IMG/VR virus record: IMGVR_UViG_3300021512_000004
Coordinates: 1-64,000 of that record
Source of the DNA: a virus
Length of the DNA stretch: 64,000 bases
Reading direction: 5' to 3' (one strand)
The position numbers were made by a program, and so were the translations under genes. Shown here in pieces: positions 26,896 through 35,143 of the stretch. The notes beneath the pieces were generated by a model, which made no database searches, was not told where the DNA came from, and worked only from the letters and a program-made list of their open reading frames with translations. The stretch's first letter is position 1. The number at the start of each line of letters is the position of its first letter.

Positions 26896-29229
26896 TCAGT
26901 TAATTGTTACTTTCCCAGTTATCACTTCTTCAATAATAACACTACCTTCAACTTTCGTATAGAGTACCAACCTTCCTGAAATCCTTCCTAAGACTGCTCC
27001 CCCCAAACCTATAATCTCTAATATCTGACTTTGGGTGAGAGACTCCACGGCTAGAACCCCGTATTCAGTTAAAGCCGGGGAGTCAATTACCTGTAGCTGC
27101 CCAACGTCCGCTACGGATATAGCTGCGGATACAGACAAAGTAATCTGCTCCAACTCTTGAGATTGAAGTAGGGCGTCTACGAGTAATACGTTATTTTGCA
27201 CTAGCAGAGGGGCGTCTAAGGACTGGGATTGAGTCATAGTATCCCCAACCAATACCCCAGACACCAGCAATATAGACTCATCTAAGGACTGGGATTGCAG
27301 TATCTGATCTGAAGATAAAACACTATGGGTAGTCAGTGTTGGGAGGCTAATCTCTTGCTGCTGACCCATCCCGTGAATCGTTATCTGCGCCACTCCGCCG
27401 ATAGTTGGGGAGCTGTACGTCTGGCCTTGGGAGGACCCTTCCGGGGTTATCTGTCCATGCTGCTGAAGGGTTGGGGAACCATACCCCTGACCCTGTTGCA
27501 CTGCCTGAGCAATAATAGACGCAGCTATTGATAAGCTAACCCCCTGTAGAGACTGAGACTGGTTTAATCCTCCTGGGTAAACGATGTTCTTCTGAGTTAA
27601 AGTCGGAGGGCCTATCGACTGTAGTTGGCCAATAGTTTCCGCAGTTAATATATGAGCCTGAGTTAAAGTCGGAGGGCCTATCGACTGTAGTTGGCCAATA
27701 GTTTCCGCAGAGATAACACTGTGCTGGGTGATTACCGGGGAGTCAAAGGAATGCAATTGCTCAATAGAATTCGGAGTGACATTACTCCCCTGCGTCAAAG
27801 TGATATTACTTAGGATCTGGGATTGGCTAATCAAATTTGAAAAAATGCTATTAGCCTGAGTTAAAACCGGACTGCCAAATGACTGGGATTGGTTGAGAGG
27901 CTGTAGGACTAGGGCAACCCCTGCTACAAAATCAACTGTAAACGTAGGTGCAGCAACTACCGCAGATGCGCTCGTTACAAGAGCTGTGGCCGGTATAGTC
28001 GCTGTGATCGTTTCCTGCGCTGTTATGTCATACGCTGCCCCTGCCGTAAGAGTGATTGTGACAACTGTGTCGCTTGTGCGTGCAACCGATGTTACAACTT
28101 CTTTATCTCTTACCTCGTTATTCCAGCCGAGTGTTTCTGTCTGTGCTGAATCGAGGCCATCAATAACATTCTGCCTCTGCGCGTCAAATGTCGCACCTGC
28201 CGCAACCCATGTGTCGCCGGTTAGCGTCAAGATGATTGTCTTGCCACCAGTGACAATATCGCTTTCTGAGATGCTAGATGTTGCTGTGCCGGTTAATGCT
28301 GCGCTGCTACCGGTAGCAGCATACTGGTCGAATCCTATATCCCAAGGCGCTGCTCGAGTATCCCCATCGACATCATCCGAAAACGGATAATCTGGATCGG
28401 AGCTTAAATCTGTGCCATACCCTATCGCCCCTGCATCCGTTGATGCCAGATGGTAATCATCGTTAGCTGCATCCTCGAAAGTGAACGTCTGGTTTATTCT
28501 GTTGCCTGTGCCACCAGCATCATCTGCTGTGGCATCGGCAGACGCGCAATAAGCCACATTATTGCTTACATGCAAATTAAAATCTGTGCCGTTTCCTGCG
28601 CCAAGACAGTTTTTATAATACACTGTATCCGGTACGTATAGCACATTGGACGCAAAGCCGGTACCACTACAGTCAACCGCTGTACAGGAGTGCAAATGCG
28701 AGCTTAACCTCGCAGCAGTACTCCAGAGCATGAATCCAACAGAGCACTCGTATGCCAAGCAGTTTCTAAGATAGTGTTTAAACGAAACACTGGAAAAACT
28801 TTCAAACCCATGCCGACCCCCCTTACAGATACAGGATTCAACTTTAACTGAACTCGCACCTCCCAGCGTTATTCCGGTACCGTTAGAATCTGTATTGATA
28901 ACATCCAGACCTTCCAGCACCATATAGTCAGCATGCAAGCCAATTAGCGGAACCCATGCCAAACCTTTTTGTATAAAGAACCCAGTTTGCGGGATGCCTG
29001 TATGCCTTTCCGTCACTGGCGTCATAACTCTGATATATCGTGTAGCGTCAGTCGTCCACCCAGCGACATTTACGCTATCTACCAGACCCCCAGGCCAGTC
29101 GTTATAACACTCCAATACCTCCTGCTCATCCAGCGCAACGAGATCTCTCTGCTCTCCAGCCTCCCACGCTGACATCGTGGTGTAGTCACCACCACTGGAT
29201 CTGAGCGTGTGTGTTACAAGAGTTGCCAT
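26896..29229 (-). CDS. Large virion protein: beta-helix, Ig-like domain and C-terminal repeats
   Basis: 777 residues. Residues ~1-300 look like a right-handed beta-helix (GDYTTMSAWEAGEQRDLVAL, then turns such as GTGITLGGASSVKVES), a fold common in phage adhesins and depolymerases. An Ig-like domain follows (~310-430, TGGKTIILTLTGDTWVAAG, TSDTVVTITL). From ~440 there are about a dozen degenerate ~22-25-residue repeats rich in Gln and Ser (GQLQSIGPPTLTQ). Probably surface-exposed on the virion. No catalytic residues identified. Confidence 0.7.
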   Translation of the reverse strand: MATLVTHTLRSSGGDYTTMSAWEAGEQRDLVALDEQEVLECYNDWPGGLVDSVNVAGWTTDATRYIRVMTPVTERHTGIPQTGFFIQKGLAWVPLIGLHADYMVLEGLDVINTDSNGTGITLGGASSVKVESCICKGGRHGFESFSSVSFKHYLRNCLAYECSVGFMLWSTAARLSSHLHSCTAVDCSGTGFASNVLYVPDTVYYKNCLGAGNGTDFNLHVSNNVAYCASADATADDAGGTGNRINQTFTFEDAANDDYHLASTDAGAIGYGTDLSSDPDYPFSDDVDGDTRAAPWDIGFDQYAATGSSAALTGTATSSISESDIVTGGKTIILTLTGDTWVAAGATFDAQRQNVIDGLDSAQTETLGWNNEVRDKEVVTSVARTSDTVVTITLTAGAAYDITAQETITATIPATALVTSASAVVAAPTFTVDFVAGVALVLQPLNQSQSFGSPVLTQANSIFSNLISQSQILSNITLTQGSNVTPNSIEQLHSFDSPVITQHSVISAETIGQLQSIGPPTLTQAHILTAETIGQLQSIGPPTLTQKNIVYPGGLNQSQSLQGVSLSIAASIIAQAVQQGQGYGSPTLQQHGQITPEGSSQGQTYSSPTIGGVAQITIHGMGQQQEISLPTLTTHSVLSSDQILQSQSLDESILLVSGVLVGDTMTQSQSLDAPLLVQNNVLLVDALLQSQELEQITLSVSAAISVADVGQLQVIDSPALTEYGVLAVESLTQSQILEIIGLGGAVLGRISGRLVLYTKVEGSVIIEEVITGKVTIN
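27593..27710. repeat. Perfect 52-bp tandem repeat inside the virion gene
   Basis: Copies at 27593-27644 and 27659-27710 are identical over 52 bp with a 66-bp period (22 codons). They encode two successive GQLQSIGPPTLTQ units. The rest of the repeat region is diverged, so this pair is a recent duplication. Confidence 0.9.
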
Positions 29230-29233
29230 CGTC

Positions 29234-29524
29234 CTAGCTGATTACCGCAGTTTTGCCAGTAAATGCGAGTATCTTGTTGTATAGCGCCGTTTTAATCGGG
29301 GCGTAAACATCTGTACCAGCAATTGTGCTGGCGTCAACAATAGCCCCAGAAAAGTCAGGGCCAGTCAGTGTTAGCATGCCCTCGCCCACTTTCGCATCAT
29401 CCGAATCCAATTTGTCATAACTGACGTGGATTTCCTCCCGCGTCAGATCAATCGTAAAATCTGTAATTTTGTACTTGCTTGCCGTAGTCGCGATCACTTC
29501 CTCGGTATCTAATTGTGCTGGCAT
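29234..29524 (-). CDS. Small virion-module protein
   Basis: 96 residues, acidic, no Cys (TDFTIDLTREEIHVSYDKLD). It overlaps the upstream gene by an ATGA and ends 5 bp before the beta-helix gene. No family recognised; a structural or chaperone role is suggested by the neighbours. Confidence 0.5.
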   Translation of the reverse strand: MPAQLDTEEVIATTASKYKITDFTIDLTREEIHVSYDKLDSDDAKVGEGMLTLTGPDFSGAIVDASTIAGTDVYAPIKTALYNKILAFTGKTAVIS

Positions 29525-29880
29525 CAGGATATCCTCTTATCTAAGATTTGGTTTGTATCATCAAGGTTAATCTTATGTCGCCTGCGGGTTTTTACAGGGC
29601 GTTCACGCTGGCTCAACAGTCGCTTTAGTTTGGGCAGCTTTAATGCAGACCTTGGCACACTCTCTCGCAAACTGAGATTGTCCTCGCTACAGAGATAGTG
29701 ATAATCTTCTGGTGGCCCTGGTAAGTCTACAACTCGAAAAGCGGGTGGACCTTCTTTATTACCAAACACATGACCATCAGGCAACACCGTAACTACATCC
29801 CCCCGCTTATATGAGCCAGCAATGTCCTTGCTGATGTCAGAATTAATATAGTCTTGAGCTTTAACTAAAAGCCTTGCCAT
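29524..29880 (-). CDS. Hypothetical protein with SH3-like start
   Basis: 118 residues. The first ~60 (YKRGDVVTVLPDGHVFGNKE, PPAFRVVDLPG) look like a small SH3-like barrel common in phage head-associated proteins. The C-terminal ~50 residues are strongly basic (KLKRLLSQRERPVKTRRRHK). Function unknown. Confidence 0.5.
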   Translation of the reverse strand: MARLLVKAQDYINSDISKDIAGSYKRGDVVTVLPDGHVFGNKEGPPAFRVVDLPGPPEDYHYLCSEDNLSLRESVPRSALKLPKLKRLLSQRERPVKTRRRHKINLDDTNQILDKRIS

Positions 29881-29892
29881 CTTTAATCGCCC

Positions 29893-30075
29893 TTATTTAG
29901 CCCTGCTCATGCCAGCTACGCCAGCTGTCACTCGGCAGTTTTTGTCTATAGTCAACTCAGCAGATCGCATGACCCTGACCGATGTAATCGTGACCTCGCA
30001 CTCGGGCGTCTTGTACTCGTATCGAGCAAAGCCCGAGAGCAGCGCAACTACCAGAATGATTGCTGCACTTGTCAT
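29893..30075 (-). CDS. Small exported or membrane-anchored protein
   Basis: 60 residues. A hydrophobic N-terminus (IILVVALLSGFA, ~5-16) is followed by a soluble part with two Cys (PECEV, KNCRV) that could form a disulfide in the periplasm. ATGA overlap with the gene before it. Its position close to the endolysin suggests a lysis-related role, unproven. Confidence 0.5.
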   Translation of the reverse strand: MTSAAIILVVALLSGFARYEYKTPECEVTITSVRVMRSAELTIDKNCRVTAGVAGMSRAK

Positions 30076-30365
30076 TTAATTATCCGTTTTTTAGTAATTG
30101 TTTTGCCGCGCTTATGGCGCTCCCACAAAACTGTTTTCACTCCATGCTGCCTCATTTCTGCGTCAAAATCAGGCCAAGCATTTTTTGGAATATCGCCTAA
30201 TGTTGCGCTAACTGTTGCACTACCCCCAGATATTACAATGGAAGCAATGAGTACAGGTTCCCGCATCTCCTCGACAAGGGGCACTGCAACTTCAGCATCT
30301 TCGTTAAAGACTCTGAGATTGAAGGCCCCAGTGATGGGGTCAAGCCTAACCTTGCCGCAGGCCAT
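30072..30365 (-). CDS. Hypothetical protein in lysis cluster
   Basis: 97 residues with a sheet-rich N-terminal part (GAFNLRVFNEDAEVAVPLVE) and a basic tail (WERHKRGKTITKKRIIK). It overlaps the hydrolase gene end by 20 bp and the small membrane gene by 4 bp, so it is part of the same tight operon. No family recognised. Confidence 0.45.
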   Translation of the reverse strand: MACGKVRLDPITGAFNLRVFNEDAEVAVPLVEEMREPVLIASIVISGGSATVSATLGDIPKNAWPDFDAEMRQHGVKTVLWERHKRGKTITKKRIIK

Positions 30366-30966
30366 GACTTACTGTCTCCACAATGATCGGACCAAAGAAA
30401 TCTATCTCCGTAAAAATCCCACTGTGACCTAGGGCAGCTACAGAGAAGTCGTGAGCTGTGCAGATATTTACCACTCCCTCACAATCTCCAAGATAGCCAT
30501 ACCTGCCCATCTCCCCCCAAGGTCTGGCTCTGCTTGCGAACCATGTTAACCGCCTAAGCCACTTAGACCAAGTAACAACTTTGTCTTGTTCATTATGGAA
30601 GACTGTAACGCTGGGTACATTTTGGGCGGGGTGTTCGTCTCTCTTCAGGGCTGGGTTGAGGCAAGTCGCTACATCTGCTGGCATACTCCAACGATTTGCA
30701 GCAATCCTCATAATGGTACACCCGTTGGAATGCCCAACTACCGCTACTTTCCGGCCATCTGCCTTATATTCCTTGACGATTCTAGCTAGTTTTTTGGCTA
30801 GAGTCCCATTTCTTAACCTGACCTTTCTAAGGCTGGCATACCCGTAATTGAAATTCCTAACAAAGAACCCACCCTCTTGGAAATGCTTTGTTAACTTCCC
30901 TACAGAGTTGTCTGGATCTGTCACGTTGAAGCCGTGAATCAAAATAACTACTGGTTTATTTGTCAT
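30346..30966 (-). CDS. Alpha/beta hydrolase
   Basis: 206 residues from ATG 30966 (TGATG overlap with the endolysin stop). It shows an oxyanion-type HGFN (11-14), nucleophile elbow GHSNG with Ser80, and candidate acid Asp128 and His181 (LGHSG). Alpha/beta hydrolases of this size act as esterases or lipases. Directly after the endolysin, it may help release virions by attacking outer-membrane lipids or esters. It could instead act on host metabolism. The substrate is unknown. Confidence 0.72.
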   Translation of the reverse strand: MTNKPVVILIHGFNVTDPDNSVGKLTKHFQEGGFFVRNFNYGYASLRKVRLRNGTLAKKLARIVKEYKADGRKVAVVGHSNGCTIMRIAANRWSMPADVATCLNPALKRDEHPAQNVPSVTVFHNEQDKVVTWSKWLRRLTWFASRARPWGEMGRYGYLGDCEGVVNICTAHDFSVAALGHSGIFTEIDFFGPIIVETVSHGLRQG

Positions 30967-31376
30967 CAAGCATATCCAAGGAACTCAAAATGAAACAAGT
31001 CATTAAATGTTTGGTCATCCATGTTGCCGTCGGAATCCCAGTCGCCCCCCCACCTAATGAGGTAGCCAAGTTCGCTGGCAATGGCCTCAACCTGTCCAGC
31101 GAAGCGGTAGAAATACTTATGGTCTTTAGGATAGCCTATTCCAGGAATATAGGGTCTGGCATCCACTGCGTCTGAAGGAACTGCGTTGTGCTTGCCGTCT
31201 GGCCAATCCAGCTTGGAAGTGCCACTTACGAAGCACTCATGTTGATCGTGGCGATTCCTATGACCCTCTATTACTGCGTGATCAAACCCCCTTCTTAGCA
31301 CCTCCCTAAACAACTTCTGCAGCTCTGGACGAGCGGTAGACAATCTTCGGTCAGAGGTTCGGCTATACGATGGCAT
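30966..31376 (-). CDS. Endolysin, M15 family L-Ala-D-Glu endopeptidase
   Basis: 136 residues, the usual length of T5-type endolysins. Zinc ligands are visible as His63 (GKHN), Asp72 (SDAVD) and His129 (LFHFEF), matching the His-Asp-His set of the M15 family. It cleaves the peptide stems of peptidoglycan at lysis. No signal peptide is seen, so a holin is expected; the 112-residue membrane protein at 32300-32638 is a candidate. Confidence 0.9.
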   Translation of the reverse strand: MPSYSRTSDRRLSTARPELQKLFREVLRRGFDHAVIEGHRNRHDQHECFVSGTSKLDWPDGKHNAVPSDAVDARPYIPGIGYPKDHKYFYRFAGQVEAIASELGYLIRWGGDWDSDGNMDDQTFNDLFHFEFLGYA

Positions 31377-31731
31377 GGGTCACTCTCTGAATCACTTGAA
31401 GTTTTCCTATCTGTACAGTCTCTGACCCACCGGGATCTGACACCGTGGAAATCCATAGGATGTCATAGCTGTATTCCCCAGGCTCAATCCCTGCAGTCTG
31501 AGCTGGAGTTGGACGTATGTACGCCACCCCAATCTCGGAGTCAGCATCAACCGGGACAGTTATTTCGATTTGTAGGTCTGCCTCGGAATCCGGCAGTGTG
31601 GGGTCTTTCTTGATGGTCAGATAGAGCTTATCGCCCCCAATAGCGATGGGGCTGTCGTTCTTATCTGAAACGGTTACCCTGTACTTTGGGCTATTCCCCT
31701 GAACCAAAGGGCCGAGATCTTCAATCCGCAA
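31363..31731 (-). CDS. Virion-associated Ig-like protein
   Basis: 122 residues from TTG 31731 with GAGAGG eight bases upstream. It is beta-rich with the pattern RVTVSDKNDSPIAIGGDKLY and GEYSYDILWISTVSDPGG, like small Ig-like phage tail/baseplate proteins and similar in plan to 25906-26229. Its end overlaps the endolysin start by 14 bp. Confidence 0.55.
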   Translation of the reverse strand: MRIEDLGPLVQGNSPKYRVTVSDKNDSPIAIGGDKLYLTIKKDPTLPDSEADLQIEITVPVDADSEIGVAYIRPTPAQTAGIEPGEYSYDILWISTVSDPGGSETVQIGKLQVIQRVTHAIV

Positions 31732-31784
31732 GTTGACAACCTCTCACTTGTAATTAGCGTGGCAATCCGTCTAGAGGGGAAAGC

Positions 31785-32303
31785 TTAACACTTTGATAGG
31801 CGAGCTTCCAGCAGTGTTAGGAACTTCTCAGTCAAGTCTTCCCCTTCGCTGAGATCTTGTAAAATCTCCAAAGTAGTGGCCTCAACTGCCCTATATCTGT
31901 CCATAGTCATTAGCTTTTCATGATACTTCATCAGCGTTGCAATTAGTTGGGAAGAGGATGTTACCACCTCCTTCAGCTCTCTAGGCGATACCCCCTCTTT
32001 CACCCTGCCTGTGGACAAAAGAACCGTCTTTCTCATCGCCCTAACTGCGGATATCTGAGCAGCTATCTCTACTTTCAGGTCAAAGTTCTCGTCATAAACA
32101 AGATCCTCAGAGTCTGACCTGAAATACCCCAGAAAATTTAACTTCTCAATAACTTTATCTGCCAGATCCTCATCAATCTCAGGCAGGATCTCATCACAAA
32201 ACCGCCTAACCTCATGCCTTAGGTCAGACTCAGTTAACGGTAGACCTCCCTTTAAGGCGTTCTTAGTTATGTCAGACTCAAACTCATGGATTCCAGAGGT
32301 CAT
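31785..32303 (-). CDS. Helical protein of unknown function, possible small terminase
   Basis: 172 residues from ATG 32303, which forms an ATGA overlap with the upstream membrane protein; an ATG at 32480 would run through that gene and is unlikely. It is almost entirely helical (KVEIAAQISAVRAMRKTVLL, RYRAVEATTLEILQDLSEGE) and acidic at the end. The helical layout and length fit some phage small terminase subunits, but no DNA-binding motif is clear and it is 6 kb from the large subunit. Confidence 0.5.
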   Translation of the reverse strand: MTSGIHEFESDITKNALKGGLPLTESDLRHEVRRFCDEILPEIDEDLADKVIEKLNFLGYFRSDSEDLVYDENFDLKVEIAAQISAVRAMRKTVLLSTGRVKEGVSPRELKEVVTSSSQLIATLMKYHEKLMTMDRYRAVEATTLEILQDLSEGEDLTEKFLTLLEARLSKC

Positions 32304-32638
32304 AGGGAGTCCGCCTTTGTCTTTAAATCCCTCTGATTCTTCCAGTAAGCGTAGGGAGCGGCTCCCAGCAGGATGGCCCACAGGAGAGGTGTAAACACGC
32401 TCAAGACGAACAGTGTGGCCGCTATTGATGCTATCAGGTAGATGCTCTGAGAAAACAGCCTGAGCCAACATAATAGCCATGCTTTGAACACTTTATAAGT
32501 CAAGGGAAAGAACCCTTGGTGCATTTGAAACTGTGATAGAGTCCCTTCCAGTTTCGGAGCTTCACTGAATAGACCTTGCCAAAGCCTTGCATACGAGGAC
32601 TTCACTACAAAAAGATAAAATCTGATAAGGTCCATCAT
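32300..32638 (-). CDS. Membrane protein, candidate holin
   Basis: 112 residues from ATG 32638, with GGAG six bases upstream and an ATGA overlap with the previous gene; the ATG at 32650 lacks this support. Two hydrophobic segments lie in the C-terminal half (YLIASIAATLFVLSVFTPLL, LWAILLGAAPYAYW), then a charged tail (KNQRDLKTKADS). Candidate holin by topology and proximity to endolysin. It could also be an unrelated phage membrane protein. Confidence 0.5.
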   Translation of the reverse strand: MMDLIRFYLFVVKSSYARLWQGLFSEAPKLEGTLSQFQMHQGFFPLTYKVFKAWLLCWLRLFSQSIYLIASIAATLFVLSVFTPLLWAILLGAAPYAYWKNQRDLKTKADSL

Positions 32639-32898
32639 CCCATTCTCCATAGAATTTCAGTTATTAGGTTTGAAAGTTTGATCTTGGGGTGCAAGTATTT
32701 TACTCCAGACGGAAACCACCTCCCATCTACCCTAACTCGATATAGGTTTTTATGACTTTGAACCTTTTTCCCAGTCATAGAATTAAGGTATTCTCCCAGA
32801 GGGAACTCCTCCGCCATGAAGACTTCAATCTTTTTATTTTCCTCAGCATTTCTACTTTTAAGCAGAAGGCTGTAGACAGGTTTTCGCACTTCTGACAT
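32635..32898 (-). CDS. Small hypothetical protein, first gene of the left minus-strand operon
   Basis: 87 residues, basic (NLYRVRVDGRWFPSGVKYLH). It opens the minus-strand block that runs to position 1 and lies just left of a perfect 27-bp inverted repeat. No family recognised. Confidence 0.5.
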   Translation of the reverse strand: MSEVRKPVYSLLLKSRNAEENKKIEVFMAEEFPLGEYLNSMTGKKVQSHKNLYRVRVDGRWFPSGVKYLHPKIKLSNLITEILWRMG

Positions 32899-32917
32899 CT
32901 TTAACCTCTAAAACTTT

Positions 32918-32977
32918 TTGTGGTCGGTAGTTTACCCTTGCCCCTCCACTGGGGCAAGGGTAAACTACCGACCACAA
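32918..32977. repeat. Perfect 27-bp inverted repeat in the divergent spacer
   Basis: Arms 32918-32944 and 32951-32977 are exact complements around the loop TCCACT; the inner part reads GTTTACCCTTGCCCC. Neither exit side has a T run, so it is not a normal intrinsic terminator. It lies between divergent genes, in the leader of the minus operon, and may act as a transcription or RNA-structure element. Confidence 0.85.
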
Positions 32978-32997
32978 CAAACTCAGGGAGTTCCAAT

Positions 32998-33267
32998 TTG
33001 ACAAACTTAAGAAACATCTACGCCAAGTTAAGCCAAATGCAGGGACAGTTGGGGGAGGGCTTTAGACTCTCAATATCGCTAGACCCCAGATTAGACAACA
33101 GCTTGTGCCTACTAGCTGAAGATTTGATGATCCGAGATAACTTCTACAGGGTCACTCTCCACCCTACTGAACTGGCCAAGATGATTGACGATACCGCTGC
33201 AGTTAATCAGTTTATTGTGCAGGTGAAGCAGAAACATCTTCATATTAATACCTCTCGAAATCGTTGA
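32998..33267 (+). CDS. Small protein preceding the EcoRI-type methylase
   Basis: 89 residues from TTG 32998, with GGGAG seven bases upstream; an earlier GTG lies inside the inverted repeat and is unlikely. It contains LDPRLDNSLCLLAEDLMIRD and TLHPTELAKMIDDTAAVNQF. It is not similar to the EcoRI endonuclease in length or sequence. Coupled closely to the methylase gene. Confidence 0.5.
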   Translation: MTNLRNIYAKLSQMQGQLGEGFRLSISLDPRLDNSLCLLAEDLMIRDNFYRVTLHPTELAKMIDDTAAVNQFIVQVKQKHLHINTSRNR

Positions 33268-33284
33268 TCGGAGTTATATTGTCA

Positions 33285-34247
33285 ATGGCTAGAAAAGCAA
33301 CCAATAAGCTATTACAAAAAGCAAAGAAATCAAAGAGTGATGAGTTTTATACCCAGCTTTGCGATATTGAAAGTGAATTGCAACATTACAGAACACACTT
33401 TAAAGATAAGATCGTCTTTTGTAATTGCGACGATCCTGGAATAAGTAATTTCTTTAAGTATTTTTCGGCAAATTTTAAAGAATTAGGTCTAAAGAAACTA
33501 ATAGCGGCTTGTTACAGAGAACAAACAATAGATTTGTTTAACACAGCAGAATATAAAAATGGTTTCTTCTTTGAATATACAGGTAAAGAGGAAGAAACTG
33601 ACATTTCCTGCTTTAATGGGGATGGTGATTTTCGTAGTTCAGAAAGCATTGAACTATTAAAACAGTCCGATATTGTTGTTACGAATCCACCATTTTCATT
33701 ATTTAGAGAATATGTTGAACCACTCGTTAAGTATGATAAGAAATTTTTAATAATTGGGAATGTTAATGCGATAACTTATAAAGAAATTTTCAAGCTGATC
33801 AAGGAGAATAAAGCGTGGCTGGGAATTAATCTTGGCAGAGGCGTTTCTGGTTTTATTGTCCCTGAGCATTATGAACTCTATGGGACAGAGACTCGTATTG
33901 ATGATTCAGGAAACAGGATAGTTTCTCCAAATAATTGCTTATGGCTAACTAACTTGGATACTTTCAAAAGACACGAGGACATCCCTCTTACAAAGAAATA
34001 TTTTGGTAACGAAAATGACTATCCTAAGTATGACAATTATGATGGAATCAATGTCAATAAAACGAAAGACATACCATCTGACTACAGTGGTGCCATGGGG
34101 GTTCCGATAACATTTCTTCATAAATTTAACCCTGATCAATTTGAAATTATTAAATTCAGAAAAGGGGACGATGAAAAAGATTTATCTATAAACGGAAAAT
34201 GTCCTTATTTTAGAATTCTAATTAGAAGTAAACGAATCTCCTCCTGA
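33285..34247 (+). CDS. EcoRI-type N6-adenine methyltransferase (GAATTC)
   Basis: 320 residues starting MARKATNKLLQKAKKSKSDE. It closely follows what I recall of plasmid M.EcoRI along its length, including CNCDDPxxSNFFKYF, the catalytic NPPF at 134-137 (DIVVTNPPFSLF), GRGVSGFIVPEHYELYG and KCPYFRILI near the end. It should methylate the inner A of GAATTC using S-adenosylmethionine. No matching endonuclease is present, so it is an orphan. The gene is clearly more AT-rich than its neighbours, which suggests recent transfer. Eleven phage palindromes contain its target. Confidence 0.93.
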   Translation: MARKATNKLLQKAKKSKSDEFYTQLCDIESELQHYRTHFKDKIVFCNCDDPGISNFFKYFSANFKELGLKKLIAACYREQTIDLFNTAEYKNGFFFEYTGKEEETDISCFNGDGDFRSSESIELLKQSDIVVTNPPFSLFREYVEPLVKYDKKFLIIGNVNAITYKEIFKLIKENKAWLGINLGRGVSGFIVPEHYELYGTETRIDDSGNRIVSPNNCLWLTNLDTFKRHEDIPLTKKYFGNENDYPKYDNYDGINVNKTKDIPSDYSGAMGVPITFLHKFNPDQFEIIKFRKGDDEKDLSINGKCPYFRILIRSKRISS

Positions 34248-34252
34248 GGACC

Positions 34253-34333
34253 TCAATTTACTGGAAACGTATAATCTGGCAGCCGAGGGTTAGGGTACTC
34301 AGCCGCCAATCCCACTAAATCTAAATGTTTCAT
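34253..34333 (-). pseudogene. Remnant of a C5 cytosine methylase start
   Basis: A 26-codon frame begins MKHLDL like the methylase at 34362-35129. The DNA then matches it except for a 4-base loss that shifts the frame (VGLAAEYPNP instead of FSGIGGF). It lies inside the left copy of a ~54-bp imperfect repeat that flanks the intact gene. Confidence 0.6.
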
Positions 34334-34354
34334 ATACGCCTATAGAACTACGGG
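34301..34354. repeat. Left copy of direct repeat flanking the cytosine methylase
   Basis: 34301-34354 matches 35093-35150 except for short insertions and a few substitutions; both include AAATGTTTCATATA and CCTATAGAACTACGGG. The right copy holds the start codon and ribosome site of the intact methylase. Confidence 0.8.
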
Positions 34355-34361
34355 TAATGAG

Positions 34362-35129
34362 TCAGTGTGCTTTAATGCACTTCATTATCTCGTAAGCGAT
34401 CTGTGGCACTATGGCGTTTCCTAGTCCTCTACGTCTGTCCAACCTATTGGGTATCCCATGTGGGCTTCCCATAAAGATGGGTTCACTCTGTCCTGCCACT
34501 GAAAAGGCTTCCCCGTTAAAAAGCACACGACTTGACTCAGCCCCTTTTGAACTGCCCTCCCCGTTTCCTTGTGGTACCACCTCTCGTTGCAAGTCAGAGG
34601 GGGCGCTCCTCTCTTGTCCACAATGGGGATATTTTTCCAATTCGGCTCTTGTGCGCTCAGCGTAGGCAACAATCCAAAGCCTCTCCCTCGCATGGTCCTG
34701 TTGAAGAGCTCCAGCCGGAATAATAAGCGGCCTTGTGGCGTAGCCTTCACTCTCCAAATCAGTAAGCACTTTGTCGAGGCCCATGTATTCGTGGTCAGTA
34801 ACATTTTCGCAAATAACCCAAGAGGGTCGCGCTTGCTTAATAACTCTAAGCATTTCCGGCCAGAGGTGGCGGTCATCCTCCGTGCCTTTTTGCTTCCCGG
34901 CTCTACTAAATGGCTGGCACGGATACCCTCCTGTGATGATGTCGATTCCTTCATATTCACTCCCGTCCAATTCTTTAATATCGTGGTGTATTGGTACGCC
35001 AGGAAAGTTCTTCCGCAGCACTTTGCGAGGGAACTCTTCTATCTCGCAAAACCCCACAGTTTCAATCCCAGCCCATCTCGCGGAGAGGGCAAAGCCGCCA
35101 ATCCCGCTAAATAAATCTAAATGTTTCAT
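34362..35129 (-). CDS. DNA C5-cytosine methyltransferase
   Basis: 255 residues, short for the family. Motif I is DLFSGIGGF (5-13), the catalytic Pro-Cys is in GGYPCQPFS (70-71), and ENV (108-110), QDHARERLW and LGNAIVPQ near the end are motifs VI, VIII and X. The target recognition part between VIII and X is only ~75 residues, so specificity is probably short. It converts cytosine to 5-methylcytosine, likely to protect phage DNA from host restriction. No partner endonuclease is seen. Confidence 0.92.
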   Translation of the reverse strand: MKHLDLFSGIGGFALSARWAGIETVGFCEIEEFPRKVLRKNFPGVPIHHDIKELDGSEYEGIDIITGGYPCQPFSRAGKQKGTEDDRHLWPEMLRVIKQARPSWVICENVTDHEYMGLDKVLTDLESEGYATRPLIIPAGALQQDHARERLWIVAYAERTRAELEKYPHCGQERSAPSDLQREVVPQGNGEGSSKGAESSRVLFNGEAFSVAGQSEPIFMGSPHGIPNRLDRRRGLGNAIVPQIAYEIMKCIKAH

Positions 35130-35143
35130 ATATACCTATAGAA

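Noticed and set aside
31785-32480. Longer start (231 residues) for the helical protein
   Set aside because: The first 59 codons overlap the membrane protein gene in another frame; ATG 32303 with an ATGA overlap is the natural start.
32998-33267. EcoRI endonuclease partner of the methylase
   Set aside because: The adjoining gene is only 89 residues and has no resemblance to the 277-residue endonuclease; no other candidate is near.
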